From Limosilactobacillus reuteri (GTDB lineage Bacteria > Bacillota > Bacilli > Lactobacillales > Lactobacillaceae), in assembly GCF_034259105.1 (NCBI RefSeq), contig NZ_CP139478.1:1601001-1665000 (forward strand): 64,000 nt of DNA. Direction: 5' to 3'. The position numbers and the translations under genes were made by a program. Every line of letters begins with the position of its first letter. Positions within the stretch are counted from its first letter, which is position 1. Shown one piece after another: positions 1 to 11,786 of the stretch. The notes beneath the pieces were generated by a model, which was given only the letters and a program-made list of their open reading frames with translations, searched no databases and was not told where the DNA came from.

Positions 1-598
1 GATTATAGAGAAAACCATTACCAGTAAAATCAAAGACAACCTCATTTCTTAGTTCGTCTCGTCTAATTGTGATATTCTCAATCGTCCGAACATTGCTTTT
101 TGCTTGACTCCCCGATGCAACAAAACTTGTAAAGTCATGAGTTCCAACCAAATCAATAGCTGCTTTTCTCATCTTTTCTAAGTTAAGGGGATATTTAAAA
201 TGAGAAGTATAGTTGCGTTTGAATGGGTTCACAAATTCTCCCTGATCAACTCGATAACTATAAGTCTTACGATGAGCACTGTATCGCGCATGGAAATCAT
301 TATCCACTAATTCGGCCTTCTTAATTAAAATATCCAGTGGCAAAATGCTATTGAGGGCCTTTCTCATAGATTCATTACTTAAATGATAGGGAATATCAAA
401 GTGCGCAACCTGATTAAGAGCATGCACCCCTGCATCTGTTCTTCCTGAGCCGATAACGGAAATAGCAGGAGTTGGGTGCTTAGCAATTTTATTTACTGCA
501 TTCTTTAGTGTTTGTTCAACTGTCCGCTTATTTGGTTGAATTTGAAAACCGGAAAAATTGGTTCCATCATAAGCAAAGGTTATTTTATAACGATACAT
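1..598 (-). CDS. truA: tRNA pseudouridine synthase A (partial, 3' end outside window)
   Basis: Converts uridines 38-40 of the tRNA anticodon arm to pseudouridine. About 199 residues are visible from the ATG at 598; the C-terminus lies beyond base 1. The catalytic-aspartate motif GRTDAGVHA is present with Asp at residue 55, and the N-terminus (MYRYKITFAYDGTNFSGFQ) is typical of TruA. It follows ecfT by about 20 nt on the same strand, the usual Firmicutes order ecfA1-ecfA2-ecfT-truA, so it is probably the distal gene of that operon. Confidence 0.95.
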   Translation of the reverse strand, partial: MYRYKITFAYDGTNFSGFQIQPNKRTVEQTLKNAVNKIAKHPTPAISVIGSGRTDAGVHALNQVAHFDIPYHLSNESMRKALNSILPLDILIKKAELVDNDFHARYSAHRKTYSYRVDQGEFVNPFKRNYTSHFKYPLNLEKMRKAAIDLVGTHDFTSFVASGSQAKSNVRTIENITIRRDELRNEVVFDFTGNGFLYN

Positions 599-619
599 TG
601 TTTACTTCCTTATATTAAT

Positions 620-1423
620 TTAGAAAAATATTCGAATACAAACTAGACCAACTGTCACAATCAATAGCGCCAAGCCAGCCCAAACATCATTTTTATGCCA
701 AACTAATTGACGATAATGAGTCCGTGGTGCATTAGGATCATACCCTCGTGCTTCCATTGCCGTTGCTAGTTCTTCAGCGCGCTTAAACGAGTTGACAAAC
801 AATGGGATAAGAATCGGAACTAGATGTTTAATCCGTGTCAAAAGATTTCCAGCGTTAAAATTAATCCCGCGGGCCCGCTGAGCTTTCATAATTTTATTAG
901 TTTCATCCATAATAGTTGGAACAAAGCGTAATGCAATGGAAAGCATTAACGTAATCTGGTTGACAGGAACTTTAATCACTTGTAATGGTTTCATTAACCA
1001 TGCCAAGGCATCTGCAATTTGAAAAGTTTGCGTAGTGGCAGTTAAGACAGTTGAGGCAGTAATAATCACAATAAACCGATAAGAAATAATTAATGAATTA
1101 ATAAGGCCATCACGGGTTATTGCCATAATTCCCCAATGCCAATACGTCTTTCCGCCACTACTAAATAAAATTTGAAACGCTACTGTTATCAAAATAATTA
1201 AAAACAACGGCTTAATCCCTTGCCAATATTGTCTTAAACCAACATTACTTAACTTAATTGCCGCAAGGAGCGCTAATAAAAGCCATATAGCAGCTAAAAA
1301 ATTATTCACGAAGAAAATTAAAATAACGTAAATAATACACATGATTAGTTTTATTCGTGGATCAAGACGATGGAGGATCGATTTTACTGGTACATAACTA
1401 CCAAATACGATTTTATTATTCAT
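620..1423 (-). CDS. ecfT: Energy-coupling factor transporter transmembrane protein EcfT
   Basis: Membrane coupling subunit of the group II ECF vitamin transporter. It bridges the two ATPases to exchangeable substrate-binding S components. The 267 residues contain several hydrophobic helices (about 25-60, 70-90, 110-135, 155-170, 245-265). Both Ala-Arg-Gly coupling motifs that contact the ATPases are visible (AQRARG near 184-186 and AMEARG near 225-227). The start overlaps the ecfA2 stop by 4 nt (ATGA), and a GAGGAG site lies 9 nt upstream. No S component is encoded nearby, as expected for the shared module. Confidence 0.95.
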   Translation of the reverse strand: MNNKIVFGSYVPVKSILHRLDPRIKLIMCIIYVILIFFVNNFLAAIWLLLALLAAIKLSNVGLRQYWQGIKPLFLIILITVAFQILFSSGGKTYWHWGIMAITRDGLINSLIISYRFIVIITASTVLTATTQTFQIADALAWLMKPLQVIKVPVNQITLMLSIALRFVPTIMDETNKIMKAQRARGINFNAGNLLTRIKHLVPILIPLFVNSFKRAEELATAMEARGYDPNAPRTHYRQLVWHKNDVWAGLALLIVTVGLVCIRIFF

Positions 1424-2283
1424 TTTCTTTTTCTCCTCATCGCTTCTGCTATTTCATCTGCTAACACATCAAGCGTAAGCGGTTCTGTATTTTTTAAGGT
1501 GATACCATCTTTACTAAGGAATTGCGCAACCTCGACGGAAACAGGCAGAGTCAATGATAGTTTTTTTAATCGTTGAGCATCCCTAAATAATTGCTGAGGA
1601 GTAGTATCCGAAACAACCTGCCCATTGCTCATTGCAATTACGTGGTTAGCATAATAGGCTACCTGCTCCATTTGGTGAGTAACCATTATAATCGTTGTTC
1701 CCTTCTCGTTAAGATCTTTAATAAGTTTAAGTAAATCATTAGTTGCTTGAGTATCCAGTCCTGCTGTTGGTTCATCAAGAATTAAAATTTGGGGATCCAT
1801 TGCTAAAACGCCAGCAATCGCTACTCGCCTCATTTGTCCTCCAGAAAGTGCAAAAGGGGAGTGTGACTTTAATTCTAAGGGCAAATCCACCATTTTTAAT
1901 GCTTCATCAACTGCTTTTTCAATTTTTTTTGCAGGCCACCCTAAATTATGAGGCCCAAAAGCAATATCCTCCGCAACTGTTTCTGCAAATAGTTGCTGTT
2001 CAGGAAATTGGAATACAAAACCGACTTGATGGTGGATTTTACTTAAATATTCAGCTTTTGTCGTTGCATTAATTTCTAAACCTGCTACATTAAGTTCCCC
2101 ACTACTGGGCTTTATTAATCCATCAATTAATGAAACCAATGTCGACTTTCCACTTCCGGTTTGTCCAATAATAGCAACAAATTCTTGCTCTTTAATTGTT
2201 AATGAGACATTATGTAAGGCTTCATTAGTAGAATTAGGATATGTATAGTGGAGTTTTTTTACTGTAATTGCTGCTTTAGCCAA
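1420..2283 (-). CDS. ecfA2: Energy-coupling factor transporter ATPase 2
   Basis: One of two ABC-type ATPases energising ECF vitamin uptake. It is 287 aa with Walker A GQTGSGKST at 40-48, a Q-loop near FQFPEQQLF, signature LSGGQ at 146-150 and Walker B ILILDEP ending near residue 172. The start is TTG at 2283 with GAGGAG 8 nt upstream, inside the 3' end of ecfA1 (25-nt overlap), which suggests translational coupling. The C-terminal domain after residue 230 is of the EcfA2/CbiO type. Confidence 0.95.
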   Translation of the reverse strand: MAKAAITVKKLHYTYPNSTNEALHNVSLTIKEQEFVAIIGQTGSGKSTLVSLIDGLIKPSSGELNVAGLEINATTKAEYLSKIHHQVGFVFQFPEQQLFAETVAEDIAFGPHNLGWPAKKIEKAVDEALKMVDLPLELKSHSPFALSGGQMRRVAIAGVLAMDPQILILDEPTAGLDTQATNDLLKLIKDLNEKGTTIIMVTHQMEQVAYYANHVIAMSNGQVVSDTTPQQLFRDAQRLKKLSLTLPVSVEVAQFLSKDGITLKNTEPLTLDVLADEIAEAMRRKRK

Positions 2284-3086
2284 TTTTTTAGCTCCTCTAA
2301 ATTTAAATATCTATTTGGAATATTAATTCCTCGTTCAACCAATAATTTCTGCAGTTGCTGACTCGCAGGAACTCCTACTCCAATTTCAAGTAATAATTCT
2401 TTATCTTTAAGAATTTCGGATGGAGTACCTTGCTTTACAACTTGCGAATCATTTAACACAATTATTTTATCCGCTAGCTCAATTTCTTTAAGATCATGCG
2501 TAATCGAAATAATTGAAAGATTATATTCATTTTTTAATCTTCGCAATAAAGACAAAATTCCTTGCCGTGCTAAAGGATCAAGCATACTAGTAGCCTCATC
2601 AAGGATTATTATCTTAGGCATTAATGCAAGGATTCCTGCAAGTGCTACCCGTTGCTTTTGTCCTCCTGAGAGATTAATAGGAGCTGTGTTTTTATAATCA
2701 CTCATTCCCACCATCTTTAAAGCTTTATCAATCTTTTCTTCCATTTCATTTCGAGCTACTTGTCGGTTTTCAAGTCCGAATGCAACATCGTCAGCAACAG
2801 TTGCTCCAACAAATTGATTTTCAGGGTTTTGAAAAACGAATCCGATTTGCTGGTGAATCTGACCTAAAGAACTTTCGTTAACTTGAATTCCGTCAACTTC
2901 AATCGATCCAGCAGTAGGACTGAGTAATCCATCAATTAATCGGGCTAATGTACTCTTTCCGCTACCATTATGACCAATAATTGCTGTCCAAGAAAATGGT
3001 TCAAAATCTAGATTGATATTGTTTAAAACGGGGTATTTACTGTCTGGATATGTAAATACAAGCTTTCGAATTTTTATTCCAGTCAC
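2259..3086 (-). CDS. ecfA1: Energy-coupling factor transporter ATPase 1
   Basis: Partner ATPase of EcfA2 in the ECF vitamin importer. I place the start at GTG 3086 (275 aa): an AGAGGA site lies 6 nt upstream, whereas the longer TTG reading at 3104 would overlap that site. Walker A GHNGSGKST is at about 38-46, the signature LSGGQ near 139-143 and Walker B IIILDEA near 160-165. It is the first gene after the L17 downstream element. An extended -10 (TGCTAAAAT, minus strand, 3122-3130) may give it its own promoter. Confidence 0.93.
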   Translation of the reverse strand: MTGIKIRKLVFTYPDSKYPVLNNINLDFEPFSWTAIIGHNGSGKSTLARLIDGLLSPTAGSIEVDGIQVNESSLGQIHQQIGFVFQNPENQFVGATVADDVAFGLENRQVARNEMEEKIDKALKMVGMSDYKNTAPINLSGGQKQRVALAGILALMPKIIILDEATSMLDPLARQGILSLLRRLKNEYNLSIISITHDLKEIELADKIIVLNDSQVVKQGTPSEILKDKELLLEIGVGVPASQQLQKLLVERGINIPNRYLNLEELKNWLKQQLQ

Positions 3087-3121
3087 AGTATTTCCTCTTT
3101 TCAATTTTAGTTAATAAGTAT

Positions 3122-3130
3122 ATTTTAGCA
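3122..3130 (-). promoter_or_regulatory. Possible extended -10 promoter of ecfA1-ecfA2-ecfT-truA
   Basis: On the minus strand TGCTAAAAT is a good extended -10 about 35 nt upstream of the ecfA1 start. No convincing -35 is found at 17 nt spacing, so the call is tentative. It lies downstream of the L17 element, where the ribosomal transcript is likely to end. Confidence 0.4.
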
Positions 3131-3165
3131 AAGTCCACAGAATTATCTATCAAAATTAAATTTAA

Positions 3166-3270
3166 AATAAAAAATCACTTACCATTGAAGTGCGCGAGGG
3201 TTTCCCGCATTCAAGCTAGACTAGGGTTTCCCCACCATCGTAACGCTCTATACTATCAATGATAGTGATT
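3166..3270 (-). promoter_or_regulatory. L17 downstream element (L17DE) RNA with terminator-like end
   Basis: This structured RNA follows the rplQ stop. On the minus strand an outer stem pairs AATCACT (3264-3270) with AGTGATT (3173-3179), which runs into a T-rich stretch (TTTTTTATTTT). Inside are two GGGAAACCC-containing hairpins, one with GGTGGGG and one with GCGGG/CCTCGC, plus a small ATCATTGAT hairpin. A conserved 'L17 downstream element' has been described from comparative genomics immediately after rplQ in lactic acid bacteria and Listeria. Location and motif content fit; the function (terminator or 3'-UTR regulator) is unknown. Confidence 0.75.
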
Positions 3271-3305
3271 CTTTATTACGTATTTAGTTTATGTGAACGA
3301 ATTAA

Positions 3306-3689
3306 TTAGTCCACTAATTCAAGAATAACCATTGGTGCACCGTCACCACGACGAGGCATAGTCTTCAAGATGCGTGTGTAACCACCGTTACGATCTGCAT
3401 ACTTTGGAGCAAGTTCTTCAAAAAGGTTTTGAAGAGCAGATTGTACACGAATATCATCGCCATCTTCCTTAACATCAGCAACAACATTACGTACAAAAGC
3501 GGCAGCCTTACGACGAGAAGCTAAATCACCATGCTTAGCAAGCGTAATCATCTTATCAGCAGTCTTACGAACTTCCTTAGCACGTGCTTCAGTAGTGGTA
3601 ATACGACCATTAACGATTAAATCTGTAGTTAAATCACGTAATAAAGCCTTACGTTGTGAACTTGTACGTCCTAATTTACGGTAACTCAT
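3306..3689 (-). CDS. rplQ: 50S ribosomal protein L17
   Basis: Large-subunit protein near the exit-tunnel region, 127 aa, full length for the bacterial family. The N-terminus [20 protein letters not shown] is diagnostic. It is the last ribosomal gene of the alpha operon, 34 nt after rpoA, and is followed by the L17 downstream element. Confidence 0.98.
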   Translation of the reverse strand: MSYRKLGRTSSQRKALLRDLTTDLIVNGRITTTEARAKEVRKTADKMITLAKHGDLASRRKAAAFVRNVVADVKEDGDDIRVQSALQNLFEELAPKYADRNGGYTRILKTMPRRGDGAPMVILELVD

Positions 3690-3723
3690 AAAGTGGTTCC
3701 CTCCTTTGCAATTGGTATACTAA

Positions 3724-4668
3724 TTAGTCGTCTTGGCGAAATGAAACACCAAGATCATTTAATTTAAGTTTAATTTCTTCTAACGACTTTTGTCCTAAGT
3801 TCCGAACCTTCATCATATCAGACACTGTTCGATCAGTTAATTCCTTAACAGTATTGATACCAGCTCGCTTCAAACAATTGTAAGAACGTACAGAGAGATC
3901 AAGCTCTTCAATAGTCATTTCAAGCATTTTCTCTTTGTGTGTTTCTTCTTTTTCAACCATCACTTGAGCATTTTGAGCTGTTTCTGTTAAATCGACAAAC
4001 ATAGCTAAGTGTTCAGTCAAAATCTTCGCACCTAGACTAACTGCTTCAGTTGGTGTTAATGAACCATCAGTCCAAACATCCAGCGTCAACTTATCATAAT
4101 CGTTACGCTGACCAACCCGTGCATTTTCAACAGTGTAATTTACACGTTCAATTGGGGTATAGATGGAATCAATCGGTAAAACACCAATTGCTAAATCATC
4201 CATCCGGGCCTTATTATCGTTAGCAGAAAGGTAACCGCGACCCTTATCAGCAGTTAACTTGATGTGTAATTCTGCGCCATCAGCAACAGTTGCAATATGC
4301 AGATCAGGATTTAAGATTGTAACTTCATTATCACCCTGGATATCACTTGCAGTTACTTCAGCAGGTCCTTTAACATCTAATTCAAGATTCTTTTGATCCT
4401 CTGAATCAAGCTTCAAAGAAACTTTCTTTAGATTTAGGATAATCTGCGTAACATCCTCAGTTACACCTTCAACAGTGCTAAATTCATGTAAAACACCATC
4501 AATTTGCATACTCGTAATCGCTGCACCTGGCAAAGATGCAATTAATACACGTCTTAACGAGTTACCGAGAGTGGTTCCATAACCGCGCTCAAGTGGTTCT
4601 ACGACAAATTTACCGTAGTTATCTGTTTCTTCAACTTTGTGAATATTTGGCTTTTCAAATTCGATCAT
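3724..4668 (-). CDS. rpoA: DNA-directed RNA polymerase subunit alpha
   Basis: 314 aa, normal length. The N-terminal dimerisation domain (about 1-225) carries the [20 protein letters not shown] motif used in alpha dimer and core assembly. A flexible linker leads to the C-terminal domain (about 245-314; [17 protein letters not shown] and [12 protein letters not shown]), which contacts UP elements and activators. It lies between rpsK and rplQ in the canonical alpha operon. The 85-nt rpsK-rpoA gap is larger than most gaps here but shows no convincing promoter. Confidence 0.98.
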
Positions 4669-4753
4669 TCTATCCTTGTACCCCTTTCAAAACGTGGTTC
4701 GTATTTGAGACAAAAAGGCAATTGATGGAAATAATTGTCTCCAGCAATGTCAA

Positions 4754-5143
4754 TTAAACACGACGACGCTTTGGAGGACGAGAACCATTGTGAGGAACAG
4801 GTGTTACATCACGAATAGCAGTAACTTCCAATCCAGTTGCTTGAAGTGCACGGATAGCAGCTTCACGACCTGAACCTGGGCCCTTAACTTCAACTTCAAC
4901 AGTCTTCATACCATGTTCCATAGCTTGCTTAGCAGCAGCTTCTGAAGCCATTTGAGCAGCAAATGGAGTGGACTTCCGACTTCCCTTAAAGCCTAAAACA
5001 CCAGCTGAGGACCATGCTACAGCGTTACCTTGAACGTCAGTAATCATGATCAAAGTGTTATTAAATGTTGAGTGAATGTGTGCAACACCAGTTTCAACAT
5101 TCTTTTTTGCACGACGCTTACGCGTACCTTTTTTGGTTGCCAT
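4754..5143 (-). CDS. rpsK: 30S ribosomal protein S11
   Basis: Platform protein of the small subunit that interacts with the Shine-Dalgarno helix region. It is 129 aa, with a basic N-terminus ([16 protein letters not shown]), the conserved [14 protein letters not shown] segment and the basic tail [11 protein letters not shown]. It is co-oriented with rpsM, 34 nt downstream of it. Confidence 0.98.
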   Translation of the reverse strand: MATKKGTRKRRAKKNVETGVAHIHSTFNNTLIMITDVQGNAVAWSSAGVLGFKGSRKSTPFAAQMASEAAAKQAMEHGMKTVEVEVKGPGSGREAAIRALQATGLEVTAIRDVTPVPHNGSRPPKRRRV

Positions 5144-5177
5144 ATCTAGTACTAACCTCCTTTTTTATAAAGTTAAA

Positions 5178-5543
5178 TTACTTCTTCTTATTAGCGATAG
5201 CTACAGCCTTACCCTTACGAGTACGAGCATTGTTCTTAGTATGTTGACCACGAACAGGTAGGCCACGACGGTGACGCATACCACGGTATGATCCAATTTC
5301 TTGAAGACGCTTGATGTTCATTGAAACTTCACGCCGTAAATCACCTTCAACTTGAATTTGATCTACTTGAGCACGAATCTTTTCTTCTTGATCTGGAGTC
5401 AAATCACGAACACGGATATCTTCTGATACACCAGCATTTTCAAGAATCTTCTTAGCAGTAGAATCACCAATACCAAAAATATATGTTAAGCCGATTACGA
5501 TTCGCTTGTCACGAGGTAAATCGACACCTGCAATACGAGCCAT
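5178..5543 (-). CDS. rpsM: 30S ribosomal protein S13
   Basis: Head protein contacting the P-site tRNA and the B1 bridges, 121 aa. It shows [14 protein letters not shown], the helix-hairpin-helix region [14 protein letters not shown] and the basic C-terminal tail ([15 protein letters not shown]) that reaches the decoding centre. Order infA-rpmJ-rpsM-rpsK is canonical. Confidence 0.98.
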
Positions 5544-5574
5544 GAGCTACACCTCCATTTCTCTATAAAATAAA

Positions 5575-5694
5575 TTACTTACCTTGACGTTGCTTATGCT
5601 TTGGGTTAGCAGAGCAAATAACCATAACACGACCATTACGCTTAACGATCTTGCAGTGCTCACACATCTTTTTAACAGATGGTCTTACTTTCAT
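5575..5694 (-). CDS. rpmJ: 50S ribosomal protein L36 (zinc-binding form)
   Basis: A 39-residue gene with ATG at 5694 and TAA at 5575-5577. The protein begins [20 protein letters not shown] and ends KHKQRQGK. Cys11, Cys14, Cys27 and His33 form the zinc site of the C+ type L36. It fills the gap between infA and rpsM, as in other Firmicutes, and an AGGAGG-like site precedes the start. Confidence 0.96.
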   Translation of the reverse strand: MKVRPSVKKMCEHCKIVKRNGRVMVICSANPKHKQRQGK

Positions 5695-5730
5695 TCTAAA
5701 ATCCTCCTATTGAGAGTAAATGATCAATAA

Positions 5731-5949
5731 CTACTTGAACCGGAAAGTAATCCGACCCTTTGTAAGGTCATATGGAGACATCTCTACTTTAACACGGTCT
5801 CCTGGTAAAATTTTAATGTAGTGCATCCGAATTTTGCCAGAAACATGTGCTAAAATTTCTGCTCCATTTTCCAATTCAACTTTAAACATTGCATTAGGCA
5901 AAGTTTCAGTTACTTTACCTTCTACTTCAATTACATCGGCTTTTGCCAC
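5731..5949 (-). CDS. infA: Translation initiation factor IF-1
   Basis: 72-aa OB-fold protein that occupies the ribosomal A site during initiation. The sequence [20 protein letters not shown] and [17 protein letters not shown] are characteristic. The start is GTG at 5949 with AGGAGG 9 nt upstream. The 133-nt gap to adk is the largest inside the spc-alpha stretch and contains a weak hairpin, so a secondary promoter could exist, but none was clear enough to annotate. Confidence 0.97.
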   Translation of the reverse strand: MAKADVIEVEGKVTETLPNAMFKVELENGAEILAHVSGKIRMHYIKILPGDRVKVEMSPYDLTKGRITFRFK

Positions 5950-6082
5950 GAAATAGTACCTCCTTACCTATTCTAGATATTACGTAAAAATGGTGGAAAG
6001 TATAAAACTTCCCACTACTCAGATAGATAAACCCTGCATAGTTTAGCATATGTTTACAAACTTCGCAAGAGATAACTATTAT

Positions 6083-8058
<1,976 letters not shown>

Positions 8059-8059
8059 A

Positions 8060-8494
8060 CTACATCACCTCAGTTTTACCACCGGCAGCTTCAATTGCAG
8101 AAACTGCAGAAGCAGAAAACTTATTAGCCTTAACAGTTAATTTCTTTTCAAGCTTACCGCTACCAAGAATCTTGATGCCGCTCTTCAAGTTCTTAACTAA
8201 GCCACTTTCCATCAATAATTGTGGAGTAACTTCTGTACCATCATCAAACTTGTTTAATGATGCCAAGTTAACAATTGCGTATTCTTTCCGGTTAATGTTG
8301 GTAAATCCACGCTTTGGAATTTGCCGGTAAAGTGGCATTTGACCCCCTTCAAATCCTAAACGGGTCTTTCCATGAGCCTTTTGCCCTTTAGTACCACGTC
8401 CAGATGTAAAACCGTGTCCTGATGAAAGTCCACGACCCTTACGAAGACGCTTAGAACGAGAACCAGCAGCTGGCTTCAATTCGTTTAACTTCAT
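8060..8494 (-). CDS. rplO: 50S ribosomal protein L15
   Basis: 144 aa. Glycine/arginine-rich N-terminal extension ([28 protein letters not shown]) that penetrates 23S rRNA, then a globular C-terminal domain ending GGKTEVM. Located between rpmD and secY in the usual spc order. Confidence 0.98.
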   Translation of the reverse strand: MKLNELKPAAGSRSKRLRKGRGLSSGHGFTSGRGTKGQKAHGKTRLGFEGGQMPLYRQIPKRGFTNINRKEYAIVNLASLNKFDDGTEVTPQLLMESGLVKNLKSGIKILGSGKLEKKLTVKANKFSASAVSAIEAAGGKTEVM

Positions 8495-8525
8495 TAGTAG
8501 GCACCTCCTTATTATTTAATTTTAA

Positions 8526-8708
8526 TTACTTAACTTCTTCAACAGAAACCAAGTGAGCGATCTTAAAAATTTGACCGCGTGTTGCCGCATTATCTGGTAA
8601 GATAACTGAGCTATTGATCTTACCTAATCCCAATGCCTTAACAGTACGACGTTGAGTAGGTTGTCGGTGGGCAACACTGTGAATTAAGGTAACTTTTACT
8701 TGAGCCAT
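8526..8708 (-). CDS. rpmD: 50S ribosomal protein L30
   Basis: 60 aa, complete for this small family. [30 protein letters not shown] is diagnostic. It lies 15 nt after rpsE with its own ribosome-binding site, in the canonical rpsE-rpmD-rplO order. Confidence 0.97.
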   Translation of the reverse strand: MAQVKVTLIHSVAHRQPTQRRTVKALGLGKINSSVILPDNAATRGQIFKIAHLVSVEEVK

Positions 8709-8723
8709 AATTTAGTGCCCTCC

Positions 8724-9233
8724 TTATTCTGCTAAGTGGTCTACTGAAACACCACGTAACTTTGCAACTTCTTCAGCGTTCTTTAATTGCTTCAAACCTT
8801 CAAACGTTGCACGAACAACGTTAATAGGTGTGTTAGAGCCAAGACGTTTAGAAGTAACGTCCGCAACACCGGCAAGGTCCATAACATTACGAACCGCACC
8901 ACCGGCAGCAACTCCAGAACCTTCAACCGCTGGCTTTAACATGATCTTTCCACCGCCGTATACACCAATAACTTCGTGTGGAATAGTAGTTCCAACGATA
9001 GGAACAGTAATCAAGTTCTTTTCAGCAGCTGCTTGAGCTTTACGAATAGCTTCTGGAACTTCTTGAGCCTTACCAGTACCAAAACCAACATGACCTTTAC
9101 GGTCACCAACAATTACTAAAGCAGCAAAACGCATACGGCGTCCACCCTTTACAACCTTAGTAATCCGGTTGATGGCTACAACTTGATCGTCTAAATCCAA
9201 CTTTGCTGGATCAATGAATTCTGATGATGCCAT
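8724..9233 (-). CDS. rpsE: 30S ribosomal protein S5
   Basis: 169 aa. Contains the N-terminal double-stranded RNA-binding-like domain ([19 protein letters not shown]) and the C-terminal domain ([19 protein letters not shown]). It acts at the mRNA entry and decoding region. The loop associated with spectinomycin response (around VVKGGRRM) looks unaltered by eye. Canonical position between rplR and rpmD. Confidence 0.98.
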   Translation of the reverse strand: MASSEFIDPAKLDLDDQVVAINRITKVVKGGRRMRFAALVIVGDRKGHVGFGTGKAQEVPEAIRKAQAAAEKNLITVPIVGTTIPHEVIGVYGGGKIMLKPAVEGSGVAAGGAVRNVMDLAGVADVTSKRLGSNTPINVVRATFEGLKQLKNAEEVAKLRGVSVDHLAE

Positions 9234-9254
9234 TGCAGGTTATTCCTCCTTTTT

Positions 9255-9611
9255 TTAGAATTTAAGTCCGTTTTCGCGAGCAGCTTCAGCCAAAGCTTGA
9301 ACACGTCCATGGTAAAGGTATCCACCACGATCAAACACAACTTCAGTAATGTTCTTTTCGTTAGCGCGTTTAGCAATTAATGCTCCTACACCACTAGCTT
9401 GTTCAGTCTTAGTCTTTCCACTTACTTCACTATCATTTGTGGAGGCACTTGCGAGCGTCACACCCTTTACGTCATCAATTAATTGAGCGTAAATGTTTTT
9501 GTTTGAACGGTAAACACTTAAGCGTGGGCGCTCCGCAGTACCAGAAATCTTACCGCGAACGCGTAAATGACGACGTTGACGGATCTTGTTCTTGTCTGGT
9601 TTAGAAATCAC
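9255..9611 (-). CDS. rplR: 50S ribosomal protein L18
   Basis: 5S rRNA-binding protein. I choose GTG at 9611 (118 aa, [15 protein letters not shown]), because AGAGG lies 8 nt upstream and the N-terminus then matches the family. The reading from 9620 would put the start on top of that site. The C-terminal [26 protein letters not shown] is diagnostic. Confidence 0.97.
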   Translation of the reverse strand: MISKPDKNKIRQRRHLRVRGKISGTAERPRLSVYRSNKNIYAQLIDDVKGVTLASASTNDSEVSGKTKTEQASGVGALIAKRANEKNITEVVFDRGGYLYHGRVQALAEAARENGLKF

Positions 9612-9673
9612 AACAGTCACCTCTTATTATATTAATTCTATTAAATAAAAGAATGTTAAATAATCTTTTCAGA

Positions 9674-10210
9674 TTACTTACCAGTCTTACCTTCCTTACG
9701 GATAATGTGTTCGTTTTCGTAACGAATACCCTTACCTTTGTATGGTTCAGGTGAACGTACAGCACGAACTTCAGCAGCAAAATTCCCAAGGTGTTCCTTG
9801 TTAATTGAGCTTAATTCGATAGTAGTATTGTCAGGTACGTTAATTTCAACATCTTCTGGCTTATCCATTTCAACTGGGTTTGAGTAACCAACAGTTAAAA
9901 TCAACTTGTTACCTTTGAGTTGAGCACGGTAACCAACACCGACAAGCTTAAGAACCTTCTTGTAACCATTAACAACACCTTCAACCATGTTGTTAACATT
10001 AGCACGAGTAGTTCCGTGTAACATCTTTAACTTATTAGTATCAGCATCACGATCAAACTTTACAACGTTACCATCAATAGTCATTTTGATTAATGGTGAA
10101 ATTTCACGAGATAAAGTACCCTTAGGACCTTTAACAGTAACTACATTACCATCTTGAAAAATTTCAACACCACTTGGCAAATCAATTTCTTTGTAACCAA
10201 TACGACTCAT
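9674..10210 (-). CDS. rplF: 50S ribosomal protein L6
   Basis: 178 aa, two tandem L6 folds, N-terminus [17 protein letters not shown] and C-terminal signature [27 protein letters not shown]. Binds near the GTPase-associated centre of 23S rRNA. Canonical position between rpsH and rplR. Confidence 0.98.
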   Translation of the reverse strand: MSRIGYKEIDLPSGVEIFQDGNVVTVKGPKGTLSREISPLIKMTIDGNVVKFDRDADTNKLKMLHGTTRANVNNMVEGVVNGYKKVLKLVGVGYRAQLKGNKLILTVGYSNPVEMDKPEDVEINVPDNTTIELSSINKEHLGNFAAEVRAVRSPEPYKGKGIRYENEHIIRKEGKTGK

Positions 10211-10239
10211 CTTTGCACCTCCTATCTAATATTCGTTTT

Positions 10240-10638
10240 TTACCAAACGTAAGCGATAACTTCGCCACCAATTTTCTTGGCACGAGCAACTTTATCAGTA
10301 ACAACACCTTCAGATGTTGAAATGATAGCAATACCTAATCCGTTAAGAACCTTAGGCACAGCATCTGACTTAACGTATGTACGTAAACCAGGCTTAGAAA
10401 TACGCTTTAAGCCAGAAATAACACGTTGACCGTCATTACCGTACTTTAAGAACACACGGATGATGCCTTGCTTGTTATCATCAACGTATTCAACATCGCG
10501 AATGAAACCTTCGTTTTTTAAGATTTCAGCGATGTCCTTCTTCATCTTTGATGCAGGTGCTTCTACTGATTCGTGTTGAGCCATGTTAGCATTACGAATA
10601 CGAGTTAAGAAATCTGCAATTGGATCACTCATAGACAT
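10240..10638 (-). CDS. rpsH: 30S ribosomal protein S8
   Basis: 132 aa. [18 protein letters not shown] and the C-terminal [10 protein letters not shown] are diagnostic; the [10 protein letters not shown] loop is the rRNA helix 21 contact. In enterobacteria S8 is the spc-operon autoregulator. No S8 target was identified by eye in the rplE or rplX region here, so the same control cannot be claimed. GGAGG is 9 nt before the ATG. Confidence 0.98.
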   Translation of the reverse strand: MSMSDPIADFLTRIRNANMAQHESVEAPASKMKKDIAEILKNEGFIRDVEYVDDNKQGIIRVFLKYGNDGQRVISGLKRISKPGLRTYVKSDAVPKVLNGLGIAIISTSEGVVTDKVARAKKIGGEVIAYVW

Positions 10639-10670
10639 CGATGTTTTCCTCCTTTTGTCGGTTTTTTTGT

Positions 10671-10856
10671 TTACCAGCTAGCCTTCTTCAAACCAGGAAT
10701 TTGTCCTTTGTGGGCAAGTTCTCGTAAGCAAATCCGGCATAGGTGGAATTTACGGTAAACAGAGTGCGGACGTCCACAACGTGCACAACGCGTGTATTCA
10801 CGACTTGAGAACTTAGCTGGACGGTTGCACTTAGCAATCATTGATTTTTTAGCCAA
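10671..10856 (-). CDS. rpsZ: 30S ribosomal protein S14, zinc-binding type Z
   Basis: 61 aa short form of S14 (type Z). Cysteines 24, 27, 40 and 43 form the zinc ribbon (CARCGRP ... CRICLREL). This is the C+ housekeeping copy found inside the spc operon of Firmicutes, in contrast to the longer zinc-independent RpsN that is often encoded elsewhere. Located between rplE and rpsH. Confidence 0.97.
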   Translation of the reverse strand: MAKKSMIAKCNRPAKFSSREYTRCARCGRPHSVYRKFHLCRICLRELAHKGQIPGLKKASW

Positions 10857-10871
10857 TTTGTGGAACCTCCT

Positions 10872-11414
10872 TTATTTAGCAAACGGCATACCGAGTTGAG
10901 CAAGTAATTCGCGGGATTCTTCGTCAGTTTGTGCAGTTGTTACAATAACAACATCTAAACCACGAACTCGGTTAACTTTATCATAATCAATTTCTGGGAA
11001 AATTAATTGTTCATGGATACCAAGAGTGTAGTTACCACGACCATCAAATGCCTTGTTACTTACACCATGGAAATCACGAACCCGTGGCAATGCCACATTA
11101 ACTAATTTATCTAAGAAATCATACATACGTTCACCACGTAAGGTTACCTTAGCACCAATTGACATACCTTCACGAAGACGGAAACCAGCGATTGATTTCT
11201 TTGCCTTAGTAATTAAAGGTTTTTGACCAGAAATCAAGCCGAGTTCTTCAACAGCTTCGTCAAGATTCTTGGAGTTAGTAGTTGCATCACCAACACCCAT
11301 GTTTAAAACGATTTTGTCAATCTTTGGTGCTTGCATAACTGAAGAGTAGTTAAACTTTTCAATCAATGCTGGACGAATTTCATTTTCATATTTAGCTTTC
11401 AAACGGTTTTCCAT
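10872..11414 (-). CDS. rplE: 50S ribosomal protein L5
   Basis: 180 aa, 5S rRNA-binding protein contacting the P-site tRNA. Family-typical segments are [27 protein letters not shown] and the C-terminal [11 protein letters not shown]. Canonical position between rplX and rpsZ. Confidence 0.98.
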   Translation of the reverse strand: MENRLKAKYENEIRPALIEKFNYSSVMQAPKIDKIVLNMGVGDATTNSKNLDEAVEELGLISGQKPLITKAKKSIAGFRLREGMSIGAKVTLRGERMYDFLDKLVNVALPRVRDFHGVSNKAFDGRGNYTLGIHEQLIFPEIDYDKVNRVRGLDVVIVTTAQTDEESRELLAQLGMPFAK

Positions 11415-11442
11415 TAGAAGTTATTCCTCCCTTCCTTAAAAA

Positions 11443-11751
11443 TTAGTCAAGTGTCTTACCTGACTTCTTCGCAACACGAACCTTCTTACCATCAACGAAC
11501 TTGTAACCTACACGAGTTGGTTCATTTGTTGAAGGATCAATCAGCATTACGTTTGAAGCATTAATTGCAGCTTCTGTATCAATAACGCCACCATTAGGAT
11601 TTGAGTTGCTTGGTTTTTGGTGTTTCTTAACGATATTTACACCTTCAACGATAACGCGGTTTTGAGACGCAAGTACCTTTTTAATAGTACCTTCTTTGCC
11701 CTTATCCTTACCAGCGATTACGCGAACCTTATCACCTGTTTTAATGAACAT
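11443..11751 (-). CDS. rplX: 50S ribosomal protein L24
   Basis: 102 aa assembly-initiator protein. N-terminal KOW motif ([20 protein letters not shown]), then [15 protein letters not shown]. Located between rplN and rplE. Confidence 0.98.
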   Translation of the reverse strand: MFIKTGDKVRVIAGKDKGKEGTIKKVLASQNRVIVEGVNIVKKHQKPSNSNPNGGVIDTEAAINASNVMLIDPSTNEPTRVGYKFVDGKKVRVAKKSGKTLD

Positions 11752-11786
11752 GTTGATTGTGCACCTCCTTATTTTCGGTAAAATCT

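Noticed and set aside
9191..9376. Minus-strand 61-codon ORF over the rpsE/rplR junction
   Set aside because: Shadow of two real ribosomal genes in a different frame.
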